From Bacteroidota bacterium (lineage in GTDB: Bacteria; CLD3; SB21), in assembly GCA_020438245.1 (NCBI GenBank), contig JAGQUY010000137.1:1-6447 (forward strand): a stretch of DNA of 6,447 nucleotides, given 5' to 3'. Below are positions 1 through 6,391 of this stretch, piece after piece; position 1 is the stretch's first letter; each line of letters opens with the position of its first letter. Position numbers and translations under genes: made by a program. Under the pieces are notes generated by a model, which saw only the letters and a list, made by a program, of their open reading frames with translations, made no database searches and was not told where the DNA came from.

Positions 1-77
1 GAGCTGATTCGGACATTAGTTTGTTAAGACCCTGAAACTGGGTAAGAGCGATGGCTTTGATGAATCGATAATACTCA
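1..77 (+). other. Upstream leader, possibly containing the end of a preceding gene
   Basis: No complete gene fits here. One frame is open from base 1 to a TAA at 25-27 (eight codons reading ELIRTLVC) and another from base 3 to a TGA at 33-35. Either could be the tail of a preceding gene, but both are too short to recognise. The rest has no clear Shine-Dalgarno sequence before the ATG at 78. A seven-codon ATG...TAA reading at 51-71 has no supporting features. The frame of the next gene is closed by TAA at 69-71, which fixes the earliest possible start of that gene after this point. Confidence 0.3.
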
Positions 78-1325
78 ATGAAAATGCTTTTTATTTACTA
101 TGACCGACCAAATTATTACGGGGGTCCTATTGTTAATGCTCGTCGTTTATTACCGGAACTGAGGAACCGTGGGCATGATGTTCATTGTCTTATTAACTAT
201 TTAGGTAGTGAAGCACCTAGTGCAAACTATCTTTCGCAGCAGGGGGTTAAGTGCCATCTTCATCCTTTTGACCATTACATTGAACAGCAAATAGAATGGA
301 TTTTGCATAAAGTTACAGAGGTTCAGCCAGATGTATTTATTCCCAATCTGTCGGTCGCTGGTTGGTTTTCTTCTCGCTGGGTTCGGCAGGCAGGAATTCC
401 AACGATAGCGGCTCATCGCAATGATGATGCTTTTTATTGGGCAATGGTGGATGAATTTGTTACCGGCGATCCGGAATGGGCAGTGTCTGGCTTGGTCTGT
501 GTAAGTGAGCACTTATATAAAACCGTTAAAGAGAAAAAGCCTAAATACACCAAATTATGTGTTATACCCTCTGGTGTTCCAGTCACTAATCAGCTCAGTG
601 ATCAAACTGGACCGTTACGCCTTGTTTATGTCGGACGCTTGGTGCAGCGGGCAAAACGAATTCTCGATCTAATTGATGCATTGGCATTGGTGATGCGCAC
701 TCGTGATGATATCATCGCGACCTTGGTTGGCGATGGTAATGAACTGCAAACTCTCCAGGAGCGTATTGAGAGTTATAGTTTAGAGGATCGCATTCGGATA
801 ATAGGAACCATTCCAAGTGAAAAAATTCAGACGATACTTGCACATCATCATGTTTTAGTACTTTTGTCTGACTATGAAGGTACACCGGGGGCAGTTATGG
901 ATGGTATGGCAGCGGGGCTAGTGCCAGTGTGTTTGGATATACCAGGAGGTGTTCGCGAACTGGTGACTCATGGAGAAACAGGGCTTTTGGTCAAGGATCG
1001 AAAGCAGGATTTTGTCAATGCAATAGGGCGTTTAGCTAATGACAATGCACTGCGAAAGAAGCTTGCTACAAATGCTAGAAGCCATATTAAAAAATACTAT
1101 TCTTTAAGTGTAGCCGCAGATCGATGGGAAACATTCTGTACGGAACTAATCCGCGAATCGAATAACCGTATACCCCTAGTTATCCCATCGAAATATTCTC
1201 TTCCGCCAGTCCGACCGGGGCTTAAGCGAGAAGATCGGCGCATAGGCTCGGTTCCGAGGCGTGTACTTAGGGCTTTAGCTCACCCCTTTAAGCGGGCGCT
1301 GACGAAGGTACGGTTGTTTTATTGA
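78..1325 (+). CDS. GT4-family glycosyltransferase (GT-B fold)
   Basis: A 415-residue retaining-type glycosyltransferase expected to transfer a sugar from a nucleotide-sugar donor to a growing glycan at the cytoplasmic membrane face. Donor and acceptor are not predictable. The N-terminal Rossmann half opens with MKMLFIYYDRPNYYGGP, where the glycine loop would contact the acceptor side. The linker region shows GLVCVSEHL (138-146) and IPSGVP (163-168). The donor half begins LVYVGRLVQRAKR (182-194), continues LVGDGNE (216-222) and has the signature DYEGTPGAVMDGMAAG (265-280), followed by GETGLLV (299-305). The usual EX7E pair is E267 and D275, so the second glutamate is aspartate. Residues 371-415 form a basic tail (13 Lys/Arg, 2 acidic), possibly a membrane contact. 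ATG 78 is the first start after an in-frame TAA at 69-71, and no clear ribosome site precedes it. Family call is firm; specificity is unknown. Confidence 0.93.
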   Translation: MKMLFIYYDRPNYYGGPIVNARRLLPELRNRGHDVHCLINYLGSEAPSANYLSQQGVKCHLHPFDHYIEQQIEWILHKVTEVQPDVFIPNLSVAGWFSSRWVRQAGIPTIAAHRNDDAFYWAMVDEFVTGDPEWAVSGLVCVSEHLYKTVKEKKPKYTKLCVIPSGVPVTNQLSDQTGPLRLVYVGRLVQRAKRILDLIDALALVMRTRDDIIATLVGDGNELQTLQERIESYSLEDRIRIIGTIPSEKIQTILAHHHVLVLLSDYEGTPGAVMDGMAAGLVPVCLDIPGGVRELVTHGETGLLVKDRKQDFVNAIGRLANDNALRKKLATNARSHIKKYYSLSVAADRWETFCTELIRESNNRIPLVIPSKYSLPPVRPGLKREDRRIGSVPRRVLRALAHPFKRALTKVRLFY

Positions 1326-1327
1326 TT

Positions 1328-2002
1328 ATGCAGTCTGATTTTTTAGACCCGGCTCTTATTCCCGCAAATCTAGATAGGTTTCTGGTTCGCCGATCTATTT
1401 TTGATGCACTACGTAGCCAATTTGAACTGTTTGAAGGTATATTGCTCGATGTTGGTTGCGGTCAAATGCCTTATAAACCCATGTTAACCTCACTGCCCAG
1501 CAAAGTTTCGCACTTTATCGGCCTGGATCTAGAAAGTAACTTCATCCATAACAATAAGCCAGATATCACTTGGCGAGATGGCAAAATACCACTTGATGAG
1601 AATTCAGTCGATTGCGCTATCTGCACCGAAGTCTTCGAGCATTGCCCTGAGCCAGAAGCCGTTATGAAAGAAATCTGCCGGGTTTTTAAACCGGGTGGAC
1701 TGTTGTTCTTTACTGTACCGTTTTTGTGGCCGTTGCACGAAGTACCGTATGACGAGTATCGGTATACCCCCTTCTCTCTACAACGTCATTTAACTAATAG
1801 TGGGTTTGTTGAACTTGATATAAAGCCTTTAGGGGGATGGGATGCAAGTATGGCACAGATGATAGGTCTTTGGGTTCGGCGGCGGCCCATGAATCGATGG
1901 GTACGCCTTTTTTGTCTCTTCTGGCATGGCCATTGCCTTGGTTTCTTTTTAAACTTGATCAATGCAAAAAAAATTCTGTCAAGTTTGATGAAAGTACAAT
2001 GA
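1328..2002 (+). CDS. Class I SAM-dependent methyltransferase, C-terminus probably frameshifted
   Basis: A Methyltransf_11-type enzyme that would move a methyl group from S-adenosylmethionine to a small molecule or sugar of the locus. Numbering is from ATG 1328. Motif I is LDVGCG (40-45), the ribose-binding acid is D67 in GLDLES, motif IV is CTEVFEHCPEPE (99-110) and the post-motif is FKPGG (120-124). These are followed by TVPFLWPLHEVPYDEYRYTP, typical of enzymes near glycosyltransferases. The catalytic core is intact. After about residue 193 the frame reads an atypical tail ending at TGA 2000-2002, while the frame one base back gives a better C-terminus to 2037. A TTG at 1322 overlapping the previous stop (TTGA) would add two residues; I prefer ATG 1328, two bases after that stop. 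Neither start has a well-placed ribosome site. Substrate unknown. Confidence 0.85.
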   Translation: MQSDFLDPALIPANLDRFLVRRSIFDALRSQFELFEGILLDVGCGQMPYKPMLTSLPSKVSHFIGLDLESNFIHNNKPDITWRDGKIPLDENSVDCAICTEVFEHCPEPEAVMKEICRVFKPGGLLFFTVPFLWPLHEVPYDEYRYTPFSLQRHLTNSGFVELDIKPLGGWDASMAQMIGLWVRRRPMNRWVRLFCLFWHGHCLGFFLNLINAKKILSSLMKVQ

Positions 2003-2037
2003 TAACTGGTCTTTCTGGAACAGCCAGGAAGGCATGA
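1912..2037 (+). pseudogene. Displaced C-terminal coding segment of the preceding methyltransferase
   Basis: In the frame one base earlier than the methyltransferase at 1328-2002, codons from 1912 to the TGA at 2035-2037 read a hydrophobic stretch LSLLAWPLPWFLFKLD followed by a polar linker and the ending ESTMITGLSGTARK. From general knowledge of this methyltransferase group, a hydrophobic segment followed by a short MITG...ARK-like end is a plausible natural C-terminus; the in-frame tail (CLFWHGHCLGFF and onward) is not. One extra T in the T6 run at 1908-1913 would join the parts smoothly (RLF then LSLLAW). One extra A in the A8 run at 1966-1973 would join them later. Restoring the frame reduces the gap to the next gene from 54 to 19 bases, in line with the rest of the cluster. 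This is inference without an alignment. Confidence 0.6.
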
Positions 2038-2056
2038 CTTAACCTATTGGATTCTA

Positions 2057-2806
2057 ATGCCCAGTCTAACCAAAAAGTTGAAACTTGAATGGATTAAGCT
2101 GACAAATCTGAAAGAGCCGCATTTTGAATGCCCAATATGCCACTATACAGGCCCTTTTCAATCAGCTAATCCACCTTCCGGGTTACGTAAATATGCCCGC
2201 TGCCCATCATGCCATGCACTGGAACGCCATCGTCTGCAATATTTAGCGCTCGAATCGCTGCTGAAAGACCTGCCTTGTGCTTCGATGAAAATGCTGCATG
2301 TTGCGCCAGAGCCTTTTTTTACCGATTACTTCCGGCAACAATTTGAAGGTTACGAGACTGCTGATTTATACATGGAAGGAGTTGATCATCCTGTCAATCT
2401 GACAGCATTGCCGTTTTCTGCGGGAAGTTACGATTTTGTGTTTGCATCCCATGTTTTAGAACATATTCAAGATGATGACAAAGCGCTTATCGAAATTCAC
2501 AGAATTCTTAAACCTGGTGGGATAGCTATATTGCCAGTACCTTTGGTAGCACAAAAAACTGTCTAATACCCCCAGCCGAATCCAGCAGAAGCCAATCATG
2601 TGCGAGCACCAGGATATGATGATTATTTCGAACGCTATTCCGCTGTGTTTTCCAGGGTCGAACGAATTGTGTCTGATGCATTCCCTGAAAAATATCAACT
2701 TTATGTCTATGAAGACCGCACCTGCTATCCAACAACGGATTGCCCTTGGCGACCAGCTATGTCAGGAGAACGGCACGCGGATGCGGTACCCGTGTGTTAT
2801 GCATGA
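2057..2806 (+). pseudogene. Zinc-ribbon SAM methyltransferase gene broken by an in-frame TAA
   Basis: The frame from ATG 2057 codes 169 residues to TAA 2564-2566, then continues in the same frame for 79 sense codons to TGA 2804-2806. A four-cysteine zinc ribbon lies at CPIC (25-28) and CPSCHALERHR (49-59). The methyltransferase part follows with MLHVAPEPFF (79-88) as a degenerate motif I, ASHVLEHIQDDDKAL (130-144) and LKPGGIAILPVPL (151-163). Past the stop come YPQPNPAEANHVRAPG, then PEKYQLYVYEDRTCYP and CPWRPAM, ending PVCYA, which read as the normal end of this family. A single G-to-T change, GAA to TAA, would explain the stop. With it ignored the protein would be about 249 residues and the gap to the next gene only 34 bases. 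The 169-residue product keeps the ribbon and SAM core but lacks the conserved C-terminus, so is probably inactive. Substrate unknown. A GTG at 2600 could in theory restart translation of the remnant. Confidence 0.85.
2564..2566 (+). other. Premature in-frame TAA stop codon
   Basis: This stop lies between GTC (2561-2563) and TAC (2567-2569) in a frame that is otherwise open from 2057 to 2803. The protein on both sides matches the expected order of one methyltransferase, and no base insertion or deletion is needed to connect the halves. A glutamate codon GAA is the simplest ancestral state, giving KTVEYPQPNP across the junction. TAA is an unlikely codon for natural recoding in bacteria. Confidence 0.85.
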
Positions 2807-2840
2807 GTGCTGGTCGCATATCAGGTAACCGCTAATCCTC

Positions 2841-3995
2841 ATGGTATACCCTCTTGCTATTATTGCGCCGCATATTGGTGCTCGCTCAGAGACCTTTATC
2901 CAACGCCACATGGACTCATTGGCTCCTGAGCGTACGGTTGTGATTGCGCAAAGTGCCGATCCACCCCATGCCGGGCATTGGGATGTTGATGCCCCGCAAC
3001 TAATTCTGAATAAGATGCGCAGGCACAGGCCACTGTCTTTTCTGGCACAGCAGCTAACAACGTATACAGGGGTAACAGTTGATATTCTTAACAATCGCGA
3101 GAAGCATGTGGTACGATTTTTAGCTGAACATGGTGTAACTGCCATTTTGGGTGAATACCTCAACTTTTCTCATCCCTACATAAAAATAGCCCGTCAATGT
3201 GGTATTCGATTTTATGCGCATGCCCATGGTTACGATGTTTCAAGAATGCTTAAAGACCAACAGTGGCGTGAGAAATACAGAGATTACAATGATGCCGACG
3301 GGGTTATCACTATGAATTCAGTCAGCCGACAACGGCTAATTGAACTTGGTATTCAACAGGAAAAAATTCATATTATTCCTTATGGGATCGACATCCAATC
3401 GTCACATCCAGCACGTGCAGTAACTTCGAATGAATGCGTTCGCTGTTTGGCAGTTGGGCGTATGGTGGCTAAAAAAGCGCCACTTTTACTTTTAGAATCT
3501 TTCAGACAGGCGGTCTCTACTGATTCGAGATTGCATATGGATTATATTGGTGAAGGCCCTTTGCTGGAAGCAGTGATAGCTTATGTGCAAAAATTTGCCT
3601 TGCAAAATTGCGTTACACTGCACAAAGGCCAATCCAATGCGGTAGTAAAACAGTTTATGGAAAAGGCTGATATATTCCTGCAGCATAGTATCACCGATCC
3701 AGAAACCGGTGACGAAGAAGGTCTACCAGTTGCAATTTTGGAAGCAATGGCGAGCGGGTTACCTGTCGTATCAACTTTGCATGCCGGTATTCCAGAGGCT
3801 GTAATCGAAGGAAAAACCGGGTACTTGGTTGAAGAGGGCCATACTGAAGCTATGGCCGAGAATATTTTACAACTTGCTCAAAACCCGGAATTGAGAGAAC
3901 AGTTTGGTGATGCTGGTTGGCAGAGGGCTAAGCAGTACTTTTCCTGGGAAGTAGAGCGTACTAAGTTAATTAAAATACTAAATTTGCCGGTTTAG
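2841..3995 (+). CDS. GT4-family glycosyltransferase (GT-B fold), intact EX7E motif
   Basis: A complete 384-residue glycosyltransferase resembling exopolysaccharide transferases of the WcaL/AmsK kind. It should add a hexose from a nucleotide-sugar donor to the lipid-linked intermediate in the cytoplasm; the exact sugar is unknown. The N-terminal acceptor half includes GARSETFIQRH (13-23) and FYAHAHGYDVSRM (124-136), with H127 or H129 at the usual inter-domain position. The donor half has IIPYGID (178-184), AVGRMVAKKAP (204-214) with R207 and K211/K212 as likely phosphate contacts, YIGEGPL (235-241) and DEEGLPVAILEAMASGLPVV (291-310), where E293 and E301 form the EX7E pair. GKTGYLV (324-330) follows. 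The length is normal. ATG 2841 is the first start after an in-frame TAA at 2826-2828. The only purine-rich stretch upstream (CAGG near 2822-2825) is rather distant for a ribosome site. Confidence 0.93.
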   Translation: MVYPLAIIAPHIGARSETFIQRHMDSLAPERTVVIAQSADPPHAGHWDVDAPQLILNKMRRHRPLSFLAQQLTTYTGVTVDILNNREKHVVRFLAEHGVTAILGEYLNFSHPYIKIARQCGIRFYAHAHGYDVSRMLKDQQWREKYRDYNDADGVITMNSVSRQRLIELGIQQEKIHIIPYGIDIQSSHPARAVTSNECVRCLAVGRMVAKKAPLLLLESFRQAVSTDSRLHMDYIGEGPLLEAVIAYVQKFALQNCVTLHKGQSNAVVKQFMEKADIFLQHSITDPETGDEEGLPVAILEAMASGLPVVSTLHAGIPEAVIEGKTGYLVEEGHTEAMAENILQLAQNPELREQFGDAGWQRAKQYFSWEVERTKLIKILNLPV

Positions 3996-4029
3996 TTTAG
4001 CAACCAGCTACATTCATATATAGAATTTA

Positions 4030-5016
4030 ATGACTCCTCTTGTCTCTGTCATCATTCCAACAGCAAACCGACCACATTTTCTTCCACGTGCAGTCGCTAG
4101 CGCTTTGGCGGGTATGCCATTAGGAGCAGTGGAAGTTATCGTGGTACCAAATGGGCCGGATAAATCGTGGAAACAATCGTTATTGCCGTATCAGAAACAT
4201 CCATCCGTCCGAGTAATACCTATTTCTGAGGCTAATGCTAATATCGCCCGGAATACGGGCCTAACCAACGCACGAGGCGAGTTTGTCCGATTTTTGGATG
4301 ATGATGATTATCTAATTCCGGAGGGCGCGGTAAAACAATATGAGTTAATTCAGTTATCAGGGGTCGATGTGGTTTCAGGGAGTGTTCAACTTGTTGATGT
4401 AAAAGGCAGGGTTTTTGATGTAGGGCAACAACCTGATATGGATGATCTGTGTGTAGCAGTGCTTGGACCTTGGCGTCGATGTCAGACAATGGTTCACGTT
4501 TATCGCCGATCAAAATTGGGTGGGGCTAAATGGAACCCTCAAACTTCTGTACGACAGGATTTTGAATGGTTGTTTGATCTTTGTTCAGAAGCTGAATTGA
4601 GCTGGAAGAAAACGAATGATGTGGTTGGAGCTTGGCAGCATCATTGGGCACAGCGAATTTCTTCATCAGGAAAATTTAATGATATTCGTAAAGTTACTGT
4701 TCCCATGCTTTTGCGAGCTTATAATCGTCTTCTTGCAGAAGGCCGGCTAGATGAGGCTCGAAAACGGGCGGTGCTGCAGGGCATCTGGGGGTGTGTTCAC
4801 GCAGCCTTTTTTTTGGAACCATTTTATTGGACTCGTGTAGCCCAAATAGCGATAAAAATTGATTCTCGTGTGCGACCAATACAGCAGATTTATACGTTAC
4901 CTGTGATTCGTATATTAAATCCTTTATTAGTACAATGGATAATGCTGCCTAAACGTTGGATGTTTCATAAAATTAGGCAATTACTCAAAGTCTTACAAAT
5001 CCGTCATAATTGGTGA
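4030..5016 (+). CDS. GT2-family glycosyltransferase (GT-A fold)
   Basis: A complete 328-residue inverting-type glycosyltransferase expected to use a nucleotide sugar and divalent metal at the cytoplasmic membrane. The start shows the classic VSVIIPTANRP (5-15), then VEVIVVPNG (34-42), ANIARNTGLTNARGEFVRFL (70-89) and a DDDD metal-binding run (90-93), the DXD equivalent. RQDFEWLF (175-182) corresponds to the acidic catalytic-base region and WQHHWAQRIS (202-211) to the loop over the donor. Residues 280-328 are rich in arginine and lysine (nine, with no acidic residue) and hydrophobic residues, suggesting a peripheral membrane anchor. The gene starts 34 bases after the previous stop; an in-frame TAG at 4021-4023 makes ATG 4030 the first possible ATG. 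No good Shine-Dalgarno sequence precedes it. Sugar specificity cannot be read from the sequence. Confidence 0.93.
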   Translation: MTPLVSVIIPTANRPHFLPRAVASALAGMPLGAVEVIVVPNGPDKSWKQSLLPYQKHPSVRVIPISEANANIARNTGLTNARGEFVRFLDDDDYLIPEGAVKQYELIQLSGVDVVSGSVQLVDVKGRVFDVGQQPDMDDLCVAVLGPWRRCQTMVHVYRRSKLGGAKWNPQTSVRQDFEWLFDLCSEAELSWKKTNDVVGAWQHHWAQRISSSGKFNDIRKVTVPMLLRAYNRLLAEGRLDEARKRAVLQGIWGCVHAAFFLEPFYWTRVAQIAIKIDSRVRPIQQIYTLPVIRILNPLLVQWIMLPKRWMFHKIRQLLKVLQIRHNW

Positions 5017-5036
5017 AAATTTATTTTTATGAGTAA

Positions 5037-6002
5037 ATGATGATGAATCATGTGCCGGTGGTTTCAGTAATAATGCCAGTTTATAATGGGGCGCGGACAG
5101 TAAAAGAAGCTATTGATTCTGTGCTTACTCAAACATTTTTTAATTTTGAATTGATTATTTGTAATGATGCATCAACTGATGAAACCCGAGATATATTAGA
5201 TAGTATTACAGATAATCGTCTCAGGATCTTACATAATGATAATAATATAGGTGGGGGGTTATCCCGCGATCGAGCGATTAGTCAGGCTCAAGGTTTTTGG
5301 TTGGCAGTTATTGATGCTGACGATACATGGGCACCAGAGCGTCTTGAAACTCTACTTTCTTATGGTGATGAGGAAAGTAATAATTTTTTAATATTTGATG
5401 ATGTATTTGAATGTCATGATACCCCATCTGGGATGCGGCAATGGAAAGAAATGCGTGGCAGATATGCGTTTGATGGTAATGGTTTTGATGCTGTAGGTGT
5501 TACAATAGAAAAATTTGTTTGTTCAACACGCTTGCTAATTAAACCATTATTCCCGCTATGTTGGATAAAAAAATATAAAATTTTCCATAGTACTAAAAAA
5601 TTTGGTGAAGACACGGAATTCTTTTTGCGTTTAATGATGTATGGCATAAAGCTTCGATATGTACCAAAGCCCATGTATTATTATCGAATAACACCAGGTT
5701 CGATGACGAGTCAAAAAAATCGTACAAATTTAATGATCGAAGTTTTAGAGGATGCAATTGAGAATTTCACAGACAGGCCTTCCATTCAGGCCGCGTTATT
5801 GAAAAAAATTGCTCTGGTGAGCCGAGATGATCAATATATGCCGTTTATCTGGGCACTCAAAGAGAAGAAATTTGCAAAATTGTTTCAGTTAGCTGGTAAA
5901 AATCCTTGGTTGATTTCTGAGTTTTTTCATCGCGCTGCACAAAGCCTGCCGTACCATATTCACCGGCTCCGATATGGTGGTCGAACCCGAGGTATTCGAT
6001 GA
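5037..6002 (+). CDS. GT2-family glycosyltransferase (GT-A fold), AT-rich gene
   Basis: A complete 321-residue inverting-type glycosyltransferase. It carries VVSVIMPVYNGARTVKEAI (8-26), FELIICNDASTDET (37-50) with D44 for the nucleotide base, NNIGGGLSRDRAI (69-81), the metal-binding DADD (93-96), the acidic FGEDTEFFLRL (189-199) with E191 and D192 as catalytic-base candidates, and YYYRITPGSMTS (214-225) closing the donor site. This is the layout of WcaA/SpsA-like capsule transferases. Three consecutive ATGs (5037, 5040, 5043) leave the start uncertain by two residues; GAG at 5031-5033 best suits ATG 5043. It begins 20 bases after the previous stop and its stop overlaps the next start (ATGA at 5999-6002), suggesting coupled translation. 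Base composition is clearly lower in GC than its neighbours, a hint of separate origin. Sugar specificity unknown. Confidence 0.93.
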   Translation: MMMNHVPVVSVIMPVYNGARTVKEAIDSVLTQTFFNFELIICNDASTDETRDILDSITDNRLRILHNDNNIGGGLSRDRAISQAQGFWLAVIDADDTWAPERLETLLSYGDEESNNFLIFDDVFECHDTPSGMRQWKEMRGRYAFDGNGFDAVGVTIEKFVCSTRLLIKPLFPLCWIKKYKIFHSTKKFGEDTEFFLRLMMYGIKLRYVPKPMYYYRITPGSMTSQKNRTNLMIEVLEDAIENFTDRPSIQAALLKKIALVSRDDQYMPFIWALKEKKFAKLFQLAGKNPWLISEFFHRAAQSLPYHIHRLRYGGRTRGIR

Positions 6003-6391
6003 GGCGTATAATCACCTTCGGTACTTTCGACGTTTTTCACGTAGGCCATCTACGGATCCTAGAGCGGGCCCGTCAATTGGGTGATTATTTGCTAGTTGGT
6101 GTATCCACTGATGAGATGAACTTCAGTAAGAAACAGCGCTTTCCAATATACAGTCAAGACGAACGCATGGAGATTATTCGCTCCATTCGCTTTGTTGACG
6201 AGGTATTTCTAGAAGAATCACTCGAGCTTAAACGATATTACTTGCAAACTTATCGGGCAGATATCCTGGTGATGGGTAATGACTGGCTTGGCAAATTTGA
6301 TGAGTTTAAGGATATTTGTGAGGTACACTACTTGCCGCGCACACCGTCTATTTCTACTACAGCTGTGATAGAAAAAATTCGCCTGCCGTGA
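5999..6391 (+). CDS. tagD: Glycerol-3-phosphate cytidylyltransferase (TagD/GCT family)
   Basis: This 130-residue cytosolic enzyme is expected to form CDP-glycerol from CTP and sn-glycerol 3-phosphate, the activated donor for glycerol-phosphate units in teichoic acids and some Gram-negative capsules. The nucleotidyltransferase signature is ITFGTFDVFHVGHLRILERA (5-24) with H14 and H17 of HxGH. VMGNDWLGKFDEF (91-103) and LPRTPSISTTAVIEKI (112-127) are the family's substrate-binding and RTxxISTT motifs. Length and order match Bacillus subtilis TagD (129 residues) as I recall it. Differences from that protein include PS for EG inside RTEGISTT and leucine where B. subtilis has W74, so related substrates are possible. 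ATG 5999 overlaps the preceding stop by four bases (ATGA). The gene probably feeds a glycerophosphotransferase encoded elsewhere, perhaps just downstream. Confidence 0.92.
   Translation: MRRIITFGTFDVFHVGHLRILERARQLGDYLLVGVSTDEMNFSKKQRFPIYSQDERMEIIRSIRFVDEVFLEESLELKRYYLQTYRADILVMGNDWLGKFDEFKDICEVHYLPRTPSISTTAVIEKIRLP

Noticed and set aside
29..43. Short inverted repeat ACCC...GGGT near the window start
   Set aside because: Only four base pairs with no T-tract; too weak to call a terminator or operator.
21..72. Possible sigma-70 promoter (TTGTTA and GATAAT) before the first gene
   Set aside because: The boxes are about 40 bases apart and GATAAT ends five bases before the ATG, so the geometry is wrong.
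2011..2031. Hairpin with an 8-bp stem (one T·G pair) and AACAG loop, considered as terminator or frameshift stimulator
   Set aside because: No T-run follows, so it is not a Rho-independent terminator. It is about 38 bases past the A8 run, too far for a standard -1 frameshift stimulator, and it lies within the displaced coding segment.
2598..2828. A 76-codon plus-strand frame starting at ATG 2598
   Set aside because: It is out of phase with the methyltransferase remnant, whose translation carries family-like motifs; this frame shows none.
2762..3163. A 133-codon open frame on the minus strand
   Set aside because: It lies opposite the well-supported methyltransferase remnant and GT4 gene, its translation shows no known motif, and its cysteine- and arginine-rich composition is typical of an antisense shadow.
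4238..4513. A 91-codon open frame on the minus strand inside the first GT2 gene
   Set aside because: It is fully covered by a motif-bearing gene on the other strand and has no recognisable features of its own.
5029..5040. Mini-frame ATG AGT AAA TGA overlapping the start of the second GT2 gene
   Set aside because: A three-residue reading in AT-rich sequence is expected by chance and no ribosome site supports it.
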